Shown here piece after piece: positions 54,938 through 64,000 of a stretch of 64,000 nucleotides of DNA. The notes beneath the pieces are model-generated. The model did no database searches. It worked only from the letters and a program-made list of their open reading frames with translations, and had not been told where the DNA came from. The translations under genes were made by a program, and so were the position numbers. The stretch is from Dermatemys mawii (taxonomy: Eukaryota > Chordata > Testudines > Dermatemydidae). The stretch's first letter is position 1. Each line of letters begins with the position of its first letter. The DNA lies in the NCBI GenBank assembly GCA_007922305.1, contig ML677386.1:12629830-12693829 (forward strand), in the 5' to 3' direction.

Positions 54938-55871
54938 CAGGGGTGGGCAAACTGCGGCCCGTGGGCCACGTGTGGCCCACCGGCCATTTTTATCCGGCCT
55001 GCGGGGGCGCAGTGCTGGTGATCCTGCTCTCCACAGCCAGGACGCTGGGTGCCATGGGGCCCTGTGTTCCCGGGCTGGCCGAGCATGGGGAGCTGCGGAG
55101 CCCTGTGCTCCGGGGCCAGGGGCGGGCCGAGCGGAGTGCGGCTCCCCAGCGGGGCCCAGAGCCGCTCGCTGCGGAGAACCGGCACCCCCAGGCCAGGAGG
55201 CTGGGCGGAGAGCCGCTCACTGTGGGGACCCCGGGCCAGGGCGCCGTGAGCTGCGGGATCCCGCAACCCTGGGCTGGGGCACCGGGTGGAGCGCCGCTAG
55301 CCACAGGGCCTCTAGGGCAGAGCGCCTCCAGGCGCAGAACCCCCAGGAGCGCCGAGCCCTGGGGCCCCGTGCCCCCAGGCTGGGGTTCCGGGTGGAGCGT
55401 GACCAGCTGCAGCCCCACACCTGGCTGGAGCGCCGGCTGAACAAGGTAAGCAATGGTGGGGGGGCTTAGGTGGTGCGGTTGGGGGGTGGTGGTGGTTAGG
55501 GTTGGGGGTCTAAGAAGGGGTCGGTCATGGAACAAAGAGTGGGGGGACTTAGAGGGTGGGTTAGGCATGATCGTAGTTAGTGTGTGGGGGTCTCAGGAGG
55601 GCGCAGTCAGGGAAGAAAGAGCAGGGGGGCCTGGGTAGGTTCCTGGGGGGCAGAGTAGTGGGGGTCTCTGGAAGGGGCGATCAAGGGACAAGGAGGAGGG
55701 GTTGGATGGGTTGGGTTTCTGAGGGGGACAGTCAGGGGGCGGGAAGTGAGTGGGGGTTGGATAGGGGGCGCGACCAGGCTGTTTCGGGAGGCACAGACTT
55801 CCCTATCCAGCCCTCCGCACAATTGTGAGCCCCCCATGTGGCCCTCGGGCCAAAACGTTTGCCCACCTCTG
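54938..55871 (-). mobile_element. hAT non-autonomous element, 934 bp, GC-rich interior
   Basis: The ends CAGGGGTGGGCAAACTGC and ACGTTTGCCCACCTCTG are hAT-type inverted repeats. The 8-bp flanks TTCTAGTG (54930-54937) and GGCTAGCA (55872-55879) share the CTAG core of the hAT target preference. The right ~220 bp is the reverse complement of the left part of the copy at 56122-56413, which sets its relative strand. The interior is very GC-rich with degenerate tandem units (about 55155-55440) and then G-rich (55450-55790). Open frames of 165, 165 and 192 residues on three frames reflect the composition; none is a transposase. Confidence 0.85.
55155..55440. repeat. Degenerate GC-rich tandem units inside the hAT element
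   Basis: Units begin near GAGCCGCTCGCTGCGG (55160), GAGCCGCTCACTGTGG (55210), GGAGCGCCGCTAGCCAC (55287) and GGAGCGTGACCAGCTGC (55395). Each is followed by CCCCAGG or CCGGGCC and GGCTGGGG blocks. Spacing is irregular, at roughly 50-110 bp. Confidence 0.6.
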
Positions 55872-56121
55872 GGCTAGCATAATTGTCAAGATTAGGAATT
55901 GCTCACTTTCATTCACCATTACTTTCTATATGGCATCCTAAAAAGGCGAGATGGGTCAGGAAATAGCAACTGGTAATGACATGTTTTTTGATAAACAGTT
56001 TGACTAGTGCATCCTGTGGAGTCACTAGGAGATTCTCTTTGAGGGAGGTATTTATACTCCCAGGTTGCGTTGAGTTTCTTCACGGTTGCTTTTACAAGCC
56101 ATTCAGGGTAAGGATCTAGCT
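55872..56121. other. Unique spacer between two inverted hAT copies
   Basis: About 250 bp without a recognised repeat. The 101-residue minus-strand frame (55919-56224) has no known domain and runs into the second hAT. Confidence 0.5.
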
Positions 56122-56413
56122 CTGGAGTGGGCAAACTTTTTGGCCCAATGGCCACTTGGGGGCTCAAAATTGTGTGGAAGGCCGGGTAGGGAAGATCATG
56201 CCACCCCAAACAGCCTGGCCCCATCCCCTATTCAACCCCCACCCACTTCCCCCTGATTGCCCCCCTCAGAAACCCAACCCATCCAACCCCCGCTCCTTGT
56301 CCCTTGATCCCCGGCTTGGGAGAGCAGGACCACCAACACCATGCTCCCGCGGGCCAGATAAAAATGGCCTGTGGGCCACATGTGGCCCGCAGGCTGCAGT
56401 TTGCCCAGCCCTG
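56122..56413 (+). mobile_element. hAT element, internally deleted, with perfect 8-bp target duplication
   Basis: The element runs from CTGGAGTGGGCAAACTTTTT to GCAGTTTGCCCAGCCCTG. It is flanked by identical octamers ATCTAGCT (56114-56121 and 56414-56421), which fit the hAT target consensus nTCTAGAn. It is 292 bp against 934 bp for its inverted relative. The C-rich interior (CCACCCACTTCCCCCTGATT) pairs with the G-rich part of that copy. Confidence 0.95.
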
Positions 56414-56421
56414 ATCTAGCT

Positions 56422-57124
56422 TGAATGGGATAACAGTGAAATGCCCAATTATGGCTTGTGTCTGCCTGTCTGGGCCAAGTGCTGATGAATTATAATTATT
56501 TTTCAAAGGTCAGCATGTGACTGGGGACACAGAATGAACCAGGACTGGTGAAGTTATTTCAGATGTTGTTAATCTTTCCAGTAGTAAAATACAATGATAG
56601 CTCTTCACAGCAGGATTCACTTAGATCTGAGGTGGATCTAATATTGAAAGGAATATTTGGAGACTGTCCTTTTCTTTTGCTGTTTTCATTCCTTTGCATC
56701 AGATTTTCTGTAAAATTTGAGGCCCCACCCTATTCTGTTAATGAAACTGTAGGACTCAGTAAGATTGGGGAAAACCACAATGTGTGAATGGGGCCTTTTT
56801 CACCTAGATATGTAAAAGTAAGTTGGTACATCATTCATAAATAGATATGACGCAGGGACTCCATTTGCAAAGGCTAAAGTAAACCAAGTCTCAGGACATA
56901 AGGTGACTGAAAAGTTGGTACGTGGCTTGTAGAAAGGATAAGACAGCTGCGCTGTTTCTGATTCCTAGCTCTCAACACACAGGCTTGTGGAGCCTGCCAA
57001 GATATTAAATGCTGCTACAGAAAGAATTTCTCTCTTTCACAAATTGAAATCCAAGTTCTCTGATAGCCACCTGCATCCTCTGTGTAGCTTGGGAATTTGA
57101 CCCAGCTCTATAAACTTATATTTA
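56422..57124. other. Unrecognised non-coding sequence
   Basis: No recognised gene or repeat. The 79-residue frame at 56548-56787 has no known domain. Confidence 0.4.
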
Positions 57125-57210
57125 GGGACAAATTCTGCATTCAACTGGAGAGGTTATATTGGCGTTCTTCCCAGTTACGACGTCATAAATGAGAGCAGAA
57201 TTTGTGATTG
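57125..57210. repeat. Short dispersed dyad repeat, AGCAGAATTTG type
   Basis: GGGACAAATTCTGCATTCAA faces AATGAGAGCAGAATTTG, an inverted pair around 50 bp. The neighbour at 57365-57445 has the same layout. Confidence 0.4.
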
Positions 57211-57364
57211 CCTTTCTATTGGACATAGTGTCAATATCTTTTTGCAGTCTCCAAATAACCAACCAAACAAAAGCTTTATAAATAATAATAGTATGACAAA
57301 AAATGAACTCAGTGCATGGCGATCACCTAGCTTGAAGTTATCTGATTTTAAACCAGCTTGGCTA

Positions 57365-57445
57365 CATTCTGCTTTCAGTTGTACTGGTGTAAACTGGGAA
57401 TTACTCCTGATTTAGTCCAATATAAATGAAAGCAGAACTTGGCCC
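57365..57445. repeat. Short dispersed dyad repeat
   Basis: ATTCTGCTTTCAGTTGTACT and GGTGTAAACTGGGAATTACT face AATGAAAGCAGAACTTGG. The left TTCTGCTTTCA and right TGAAAGCAGAA are exact inverted matches. Confidence 0.5.
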
Positions 57446-57464
57446 ACTGGAATCCTGGCATTTG

Positions 57465-57615
57465 ATTTGCCATTGCCCTGCACCTTGTGTAGTCATTTAT
57501 ACATGTGCAAAGTGTATATAAAGGCCTACTCAGTCAGAATGAAAGCATTTAATACCCCTTCACTTTTGCTCTGGTGTAGATGCCTGTGTAAGTTGCAAGG
57601 CAAGGAGTTTCAGGG
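57465..57615. repeat. Palindromic dispersed repeat, CTGCACCTTGTGTAG type
   Basis: GCCCTGCACCTTGTGTAGTC with CATGTGCAAAGTGTATATAA faces TCACTTTTGCTCTGGTGTAG and TTGCAAGGCAAGG in inverted sense. The arms are diverged. Confidence 0.35.
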
Positions 57616-58324
57616 CTGATTTTAGCTCTCCTCTTTCATGCTGAATAATACCTCATTCCACATGTAGGGCCATTGAAATCATTGAGACTGCTTGGAGTTT
57701 TAAGTACTACTCAGTGTAAGGGTGATAGAATCATTCCCTAAAGCATCATCTCAAAATTCTTCACATAGAATAGATGTAACTTCTTATCTACCTCACACAG
57801 AAAGTTAAAGGTTGGCAAAGTAAAATCTTTCGCATTGTGTCTTAAAGCACTGGATAAATGGGCAGCACTTAACAAATAATGATGCCTGTCCATTTAAAAA
57901 AGCTTCAAGTGTTGGGACCCAGAACTGAATGGTGGCTACAATATTATGAGTTCAAAAAAGGAAGGCAGGGTAGCAAAGAAGGCAAAGTCGGGGAGAGGAA
58001 GAGAGCAAAAACAGATCAGATGAGTGGCAAAGAAGAAAGAGAGACAGCAGTTCATGGGTAATAGTGCAGATTAGGATAACAGTGCACAGACTATAAGAGA
58101 CTGCAACTGATCTTGGGGGAATAATTGATTGATTGATATAAAAAAAATCCATCAGAGATACAGATTACCCTCCAGAGACCGTGTTAGGACTTTGACTCTA
58201 CCATCCATCTAATCAAGAAAAGTGTACATCTCTGCCTTGTTTCTCAAGTCTGACAAGAATAGCCTTCTACACTTGAAAAATCCAAGGGCCTCAGTGCTCA
58301 AAAGTGGAAATGAATCTTCAGAAA
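57616..58324. other. Unrecognised non-coding sequence
   Basis: No recognised gene or repeat. Lys/Glu-rich and opposite-strand Leu/Ser-rich frames at 57879-58152 reflect a purine-rich tract. Confidence 0.4.
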
Positions 58325-58395
58325 TCCATGAGCTAAATTCGACCCTGATGAAAATCCACTGGAGTCAATACTGTTACACCAGGGAAAAATGTAGC
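58325..58395. repeat. Short dispersed repeat, CACTGGAGTCAATAC type
   Basis: GACCCTGATGAAAATCCACT, GGAGTCAATACTGTTACACC and AGGG belong to the same loose family as the 58620-58720 element. Confidence 0.35.
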
Positions 58396-58619
58396 CCCTC
58401 AGAGAGATGTGTCTATTAGTAATCGCAGCATCCTACCGTATAATTATTCAAATTATAACAATAATAAAAATCAATACTACTGTGTGCACTATGAACTGCT
58501 TAGGGAACTGTCTCAGGTTTAGTTTAAATCTGAAGAATTTTGAGAAAATCCACAAAGGCAAGCAGTACAGACTTGAGAAACCCTTACTAAATAGATGTAC
58601 TGTACTATTGTTGCCTTCT

Positions 58620-58720
58620 CTCAGGGCCAGTTCCTGATCTCAGTTACACCAGTGTAACTTCTGCAATTGACTTAAATAGAATTACTCTGGAAGTACCCAG
58701 GTGTAGTTGAGATTGAAACT
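58620..58720. repeat. Short palindromic repeat, CAGTTACACCAGTGTAACT family
   Basis: TCCTGATCTCAGTTACACCA faces CCAGGTGTAGTTGAGATTGA as imperfect inverted arms around AATTGACTTAAATAGAATTA. It is the same type as 50305-50372. Confidence 0.5.
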
Positions 58721-59214
58721 CGGCATTTAATCTGTACTGTAATTTCCATTGGGCTTCAGGAGAAACTCGGGCTTTCTTGACACTTGCAGAGTTTGACAGA
58801 GGCTTGAGAAGAAGGTTCCATTAAAAATTTTGACATGAAGTAAAACTGGTCATCTCTGACTTTGGGCTGTTTGTGAAAGGAAGGAAGATAATCCCTTTTA
58901 TCAGTTTGGGTTTATTGACCTGCTTTAATCCTAGCTAGTTTTCTGCTAGAGATATTAAAAGAGGTTTTGCTTGAAAAAACTTAATCAGCCTTCAGGTTTG
59001 TGGTTTGTAATACTTAAGACCAATCACTGAACTATTAACATCTTTGTATCCAAACTTCCATCACTTTGAAGTCAGCAGGAGGTGGGGTGATAAAAGACAG
59101 AAAAGGCTCGTGTTTTGCATTATGTCTAGCTTCTGCTAAGCAAACTGAAATCTATATACTACAGCTAGTTGAGAGCCAGAATGTCTGTTCTGTGGGATAT
59201 TCTGACATTTTAAA
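58721..59214. other. Unrecognised non-coding sequence
   Basis: No recognised gene or repeat. Confidence 0.4.
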
Positions 59215-59600
59215 AAGTCATTCTGAATTGGAATAAAAAGTAAAAATTTCAAAATGTTCTGCAAAATGAAAATTCCCCCCAAAATTCCATTTGATACCAT
59301 CAAGTTGGCTTCTTTACATAGTGTCAAAAATGTTTCATTTTAACTCTGTTTCAATTCATTTTTTCAATGTTTGCATTGTATAAAAATAATACAATTTACA
59401 CAGTATTACATATAACATCCTATAAAAATCAAAATGAAATTAATTAAAAAAGAAATTAAACACAGACTTTTTCCTGTTGAAATTTTGTTTGAATCTACAT
59501 ATTTCTATAAAACATTATGATTACAACCAAATTGCATTTTTTCTGGAGAACTGTTCTGTCTGTTTTTGTTCAGTCGGCTCTACTGTATACATCATAGCTG
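59215..59600. repeat. AT-rich interspersed repeat, GAAACATTTTG family
   Basis: AAAAATTTCAAAATGTTCTG, GTCAAAAATGTTTCATTTTA and CTGTTTCAATTCATTTTTTC repeat the motif set of 49135-49395 in the other orientation. Confidence 0.4.
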
Positions 59601-59807
59601 AAATGGGAATGTATGTATAATTATGATTTTAAGTAGGGAGAATTTATTTCAGTTTCTAGTTGGGGTGACAATAATGTCTTCTTTCTCTTTTCCTGCTTTC
59701 AGGCTTGTTTGGAGGAGATGGGGTGAGGGTGGAGAAATTAAATCAGCTTCATAGACAGAAGTGGAGGTTGAAGTAATACCACGAGCACTTCCTCCTCTCA
59801 GTGCTGA

Positions 59808-60718
59808 GGGTATGTCTACATTGCAATTCTAGTTGATGAGCTCGTCGGGCTTGGGCTGTGGGACTGTTTAATTGCAGTGTAGACTTCTTGGCTCAGGCTG
59901 GAGCCTGGGCTGTAGGACCATGCTAGATGGGACAGTCTGAACTCGGAAATCTACACTGCAATTAAAGAGCCCTGCAGTCTAAACCCTGCAAGTCTAAGGC
60001 CATGGTTACACTGGCACTTTATAGCGCTATAAAGCCCCCACGAGCGCTATAACCTCCTCCCCGTCTACACTGGCAAGGCACGTAGAGCGCTATAACTGCT
60101 GAGTTATAGCGCTATTATTAATCCACCTCCGCATGGGGAATAAGGGCTGTAGCGCAGCTGCTGTAGCGCTACAGCAAGGATGTGGACACCCACTGCGCTA
60201 CAAGTAATCTCTGGAGATGCCTAGAGCCATTTAAGGCAATTGACGTCTCTTCCCTTTGTTTTGAACTCGGCTGGAGGAATGCGGAAGTACCTCTTTAGAG
60301 TTTCTTTCTTAACTCGGCAGATAAGCAATGCAAATGTTTAAGGAGGGAGCCTGTGTGAAAACAAAGCCTTCTGTGAATGGAGGCTCACTGACAGGCTTTC
60401 AGAAAAACGGAAAAACCACTGTCTCTCTCCCTCCGCATACACACAACGCGTTCCCCCTCACCCCCCTCGTTTAAAAAGCACGTTGCACCCAGCTGAATGC
60501 TGGGATACCTGCCCTAATGCGCTGCTCTTAATGCCGCATTAAGTGCCCCAAATATGGCCATGCTATACCGCAGGAGCATCTGAGTGTGGACATACAATAG
60601 TGCTATACATATTCCTGTATAAGAGGACCGCTATAACCTATAGCGCTATAATCTTGTAAGTGTAACCATACCCTAAGTCAGCTGGCACAGGTCAGCTGAA
60701 TCCACGGGTGTCAAATTG
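59808..60718. mobile_element. Palindromic MITE (GTATGTCTACA family) split by a second transposon
   Basis: The left part (59808-59997) starts GGTATGTCTACATTGCAATT and runs to CCTGCAAGTCTAA. The right part (60674-60718) resumes TAAGTCAGCTGGCACAGGTC and breaks off at TCAAATTGC before its terminal repeat. The interior pair TTAATTGCAGTGTAGACTTC and TCTACACTGCAATTAAAG is a strong inverted repeat. The 11620-11858 element is related. The gap is filled by the Harbinger-like element 59998-60673. Confidence 0.85.
59998..60673. mobile_element. Harbinger-like element, 676 bp, nested, with TAA duplication
   Basis: The ends GGCCATGGTTACACTGGCAC and AAGTGTAACCATACCC are inverted repeats. TAA lies on both sides (59995-59997 and 60674-60676), the 3-bp duplication of PIF/Harbinger elements. 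TATAGCGCTATA occurs near the left end, and TATAGCGCTATAA near the right end, with further GCGCTATA copies inside. It is the same family as 4808-5499 and carries no transposase. Confidence 0.9.
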
Positions 60719-62774
60719 CTTAGCCAATGAGGGTTCTGGTTGGGAATGAGCAGTCATGCAATGATCTACTACCTACAATACCTAGTCTTTGCTATTCATG
60801 ACCCAGATTAATGCTGCTCTCCATAACATTAGATTCCTCAAAACTCCTCTTTTGGACTTTCAGATTTTTCAAGTCCTTTTTTTGCCAGAAGCCTGTCCAA
60901 TGTTTTTCATCCTAGATTCTGTTGTCTATGGTTTAGTAGTATAGAAAAATCAGAGGTAGAATGTAGCAGCACCTACTGAAGAGGGAATGTTTGTGAAATT
61001 AATGTTACGGAGAGAGAAATCCATGGGGACAGCATAGCAAGAAGTCAGATGACAGCAGATTCTATGAGGAGAAGTTAAACCGCAGGAAAATGAGGGCGTA
61101 TTCTTCCTACTCCTTATAGCCAATAATAATGAAAAATGATTTGAGGAAAATATGGTATTATTAAACTATTTGCAGATCATGTGGGCAAGTTAATTTAGTC
61201 TGATTAACAGTAAAGCTGTAACACAATAATGTTTCATTTAGATATGATAAGGCCTCATTATATGTTAATTACATATTCACTGAATGAGAGAAAACTCACT
61301 GAATTTTAATTACATTCAAGAAATCCATTTGCCAGTTGCTACGTTGTTAACTTAAAATTCCAGAAACACTAAACACAACAAATAATTACATACTTCATTC
61401 TATGCTAGACACTTCATATGGAATAGAGACAGTTCCAGTCATCTAGGACCACTAGTAGTAAATTGGATGGCAACTTCTCAAACTCCTAATTAACAATCAA
61501 AATCTATGTTAATGTCTTCCTGTGCTAGCTGTCTCTTTATGTAGCAATTAATGGTATTTAAAAGTTTGCTTTTGGTAGATCAAGAATGAATATACATATA
61601 AGAAACTATGAAGACTTGTACCAAATGTTAAAAATTTTTTTACATAGGATTGGCCCTACCACATAAGAACACTAGTCTTTGGATCTTCTCTTGTGCCTGA
61701 AGCAGTGGGCTAAACCTAATGGTTCAGATGAAGGTAAAACTTTTCCCATAGTGCACTAAACATGGCTGTATTGGGTTTTTGGTTTGTCAGTAAAGTGAAC
61801 TTTTGTTATTTAGGAAGGCCTGGGAAGCATCAGCTGAATTTTGGTCTTTTCTTACTTGCCTGGCTTCAGGCAAATAACTCCATCTTCTGCTGATGAGCAA
61901 GGACAGCACATAGAATGCCAATTCTGATTCATTTTGCATAACAAAAGGGTGTTGTGTTTGGAGGATGGGTCTGTTATCTCTCTTCTCCTCCAGAGACCTG
62001 GACCCTCTTCCCAGTGCAAGAGTGCCAGGCTAGGATCTTCATCCATCCTTGGTCCTTGAATCTGCAGAAGAAATCAAGCTATTCTTTAACCCCAAATACT
62101 GCAATACTCCTAAACTCCTGTGTATTACCATATACACTGAGAAAGAGGATACTAACATCTATGTGTTATGTAAAGAAGTCACCAATGGTGAAAAAAATCC
62201 AGCTATTTTATCATCTTCCAAATATATCTGCAGCAGCACAGTTAGTCCTATTTCTATACTCTACATTACCTATAATGATTTGAATTAATTTGTGATCTAG
62301 TCCTACTGAATAGGAGTACCTTCCCAATGATTAGCACATTTCCAAACCTATCAATCCACATGCAAATGAGAAAAGGGACTCAGCAAGGAACAAAACATTT
62401 AAAGTGCTTAGAAAACCCTCAGTACACCAGATGTGTGTGTGTGTGTGATGTTGTTATACATGGTTACCATTCCCATGAAGCTATTAAGTTATATCTGTCA
62501 ACCTAATGGAGCCCTATTGGAAATAGCTCATCTCCAGGGCATCATGATGTAAAATACTTCATGCAAAAGGAACAGCTCTGATAAAATAGTGCACTCTGTA
62601 TATTTTTTTTCTCTTGTAGATGAAGACTGTGGTGGTTTTGGAAGCTTTAGCGAAGAATAGTTGTATGTATAGGTTATCATAGCACTGTAGTGAAGGCATG
62701 CTGCACATTCAGATCTGGCTATGGAAGGTTAGGGAAGAAGTGGAGCAAGGTTGATCTAGAAGGTTGGGTCCTTA
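60719..62774. other. Unrecognised AT-rich sequence with a short GT microsatellite
   Basis: No gene or known repeat. A (GT)n run lies at 62431-62447. The overlapping frames at 61852-62288 are not supported. Confidence 0.4.
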
Positions 62775-62960
62775 CCTGCAACTCTGGAGATCTAATTTCA
62801 ATTACCAACTGCCACAGACTTCTTAGGTGACCTTCATAAGTCACTATGGGCTACATTTTAAAAGGTATTTAGGTACCTAAAGAGGTAGATAGGCACCTAG
62901 TGGGATTTTCAGTAATTCCTAGGAGCCTAACTTCCTTGTGAAGTACTGGATTCTCCATCT
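62775..62960 (+). repeat. MIR-type SINE with GCACCTA tail
   Basis: ACTCTGGAGATCTAATTTCA, ACTGCCACAGACTTCTTAGG and GACCTTCATAAGTCACTATG follow the MIR head-core order. ATTTAGGTACCTAAAGAGGT and GATAGGCACCTAGTGGGATT follow as a tail with dyads. The same tail type appears at 12556-12831 and 44465-44550. Confidence 0.55.
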
Positions 62961-63494
62961 CTCAATGTCATCGATTAAACCGTCCATTAATATAGAATGT
63001 TTTATTATTTACCATCTGAAGTCATTGCAGCTTGATTTACACCAAGAATGAATTCCTTTTGTATAAATAGCTTCTCTTAATTCAGGGTGCTATATCCCAA
63101 AAGCCAAAGATTTCTCTGGACTTTTTGCAGATAGTTGACAAAATACACAATTACACAGCTTTATTTTGATTAACTAGACATCCCGATGTTTCTGCTTCCA
63201 AGTGCCTTTGGTAGAACTAGATCTTTCAGCTAGAAGGTTTGTTTTGATATGCAGTGCTTTTTAAGCACCCTTACTAAATTATTATGTTCCATGTCACCCA
63301 CTTCCTGTGAACTTGTAGCTTATTAATTCATGCTATGTCATGGCTTATTGCAACATTAGGTAAATTTAGCAGCTTTTAACTCTAGAGTAATTCATTCTGA
63401 TTTTAGTTTGATACACATTTTGAAGGCTTTGTATAAACATATGCATACTGTATCTGGGATGGTTTGTGACTGTAAATTCCTATTCTGCATCATC
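62961..63494. other. Unrecognised AT-rich sequence
   Basis: No recognised gene or repeat. Confidence 0.4.
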
Positions 63495-63930
63495 TTCTTC
63501 TAGACTTGGCCCCATCTGTATAGGGTCGTCTCTTTGAGTTTTTCTCCAATCTCCAATTACAATCTGTCTTGAAGCTGTTTTTCAGAAACTTTGCAGCTTG
63601 TCATATCCTTTTGTATGACATCCACCCATCTATCCAATCTGGGGTCTTCAAACCCTTCTCTTATACTCCCCTCCAAGTTTAGCATCCTGTGTTCCATATG
63701 TTCTTCTGATCTTCTCTTTGCATGCCCAAACCATCTAAGCCTGGATTCCCTCAGCTTGTCTATATTTGGTAGCACCTTCACACCTTCCCTAATTTGTTCA
63801 CTCCAAACATGATCTATCCCTGTAACTCCAAGCATCCATCTTAAATTGTTCATTTTCCCTGTATTCAAGATCTCCTCCTGTCTCTTCCTAAGTGCGCAAT
63901 ATTTGAAGCCATACAAAAGTTCTTTTTAGT
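63495..63930 (-). pseudogene. RTE-type LINE ORF2 C-terminal remnant
   Basis: A single minus-strand frame of 119 residues (63557-63916) reads MYGFKYCALRKRQEEILNTG, MNNLRWMLGVTGIDHVWSEQ, RLRWFGHAKRRSEEHMEHR and DRWVDVIQKDM. This is the conserved C-terminus of RTE/BovB-like LINE polyproteins (YG.E.WALRK, RMLRWM.G.T..D, RLRWFGHV.RR, RWMDV...D). The enzyme core lies outside it and is not preserved. The open frame is remarkably uninterrupted for such a remnant. The opposite frame (63591-63812) is its shadow. Confidence 0.85.
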
Positions 63931-64000
63931 ACTGTTCTTTTTAATTTTTAATTTTGTAAAATGAATTGGCAACATTAAATTATATTCATATTTATAACCA

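Noticed and set aside
55490..55505. Interstitial telomeric repeat (TTAGGG)
   Set aside because: Only one TTAGGG occurs, within a G-rich transposon strand; no array is present.
54943..55568. Open frames of 165, 165 and 192 residues
   Set aside because: They lie in three overlapping frames and both strands inside the GC-rich hAT interior. No transposase motif or other domain is seen, and stop codons are rare there simply because of base composition.

Overview
This window looks like non-coding nuclear DNA of a hidden-necked (cryptodiran) turtle. The best single clue is a tRNA-headed SINE with a CR1-like tail at 3569-3763, which has the layout of the tortoise Pol III SINE. Supporting clues are several CR1 LINE fragments, many PIF/Harbinger-like MITEs with ends such as GTATGTCTACA, GACCAGATCTACA or GGCTTGTCTACA, a GGGTGACCAGA element with a TA target duplication, and hAT elements with 8-bp target duplications. 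Repeat family names come from remembered family layout and from structure visible here; no database search was possible. I found no cellular coding exon, tRNA, rRNA, CRISPR array or bacterial feature. The open frames are short and sit in repeats or antisense to decayed LINE frames. The window could be intergenic or lie in a very large intron.

Layout. 1-16 kb: sparse repeats, including an LTR-like stretch (1.5-2.05 kb), a MIR split by the tRNA/CR1 SINE (3.46-3.87 kb), a 692-bp Harbinger-like element (4.81-5.50 kb), a CR1 3' fragment (8.5 kb), two MITEs (11.6-12.1 kb) and a tRNA-like foldback (12.8 kb). 16-30 kb: mostly unrecognised AT-rich sequence with a local duplication around a perfect palindrome (16.7 kb), a hAT element (21.0-21.7 kb), a MITE with a TTA duplication (23.85 kb) and an LTR-like element with a TATA box (26.6-27.2 kb).

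30-38 kb is a nested transposon graveyard. An L2-like LINE remnant (30.1-30.6 kb) is followed by an LTR-like stretch, then by a long antisense LINE of the I/Nimb/jockey group (about 31.65-37.5 kb). That LINE still shows a CCHC knuckle, an endonuclease, a reverse transcriptase and a C-terminal Cys/His box. It is split by two younger elements. One of these (31.95-33.24 kb) holds a tandem 500-bp duplication whose second copy carries strongly one-sided G-to-A changes, almost all in GA or GG context. That is the signature of cytidine-deaminase (APOBEC-type) editing and is the most interesting signal in the window.

38-64 kb: CR1 fragments (37.6, 39.5, 40.8-41.8 kb), long MIR-type SINEs (42.4-43.0 kb), an LTR with tandem U3 repeats and a poly(A) signal (43.2-43.7 kb), several MITEs (46.1, 46.4, 51.5 kb), a pair of inverted hAT copies (54.9-56.4 kb), a MITE nested within another MITE (59.8-60.7 kb) and the C-terminal coding remnant of an RTE LINE (63.5-63.9 kb).
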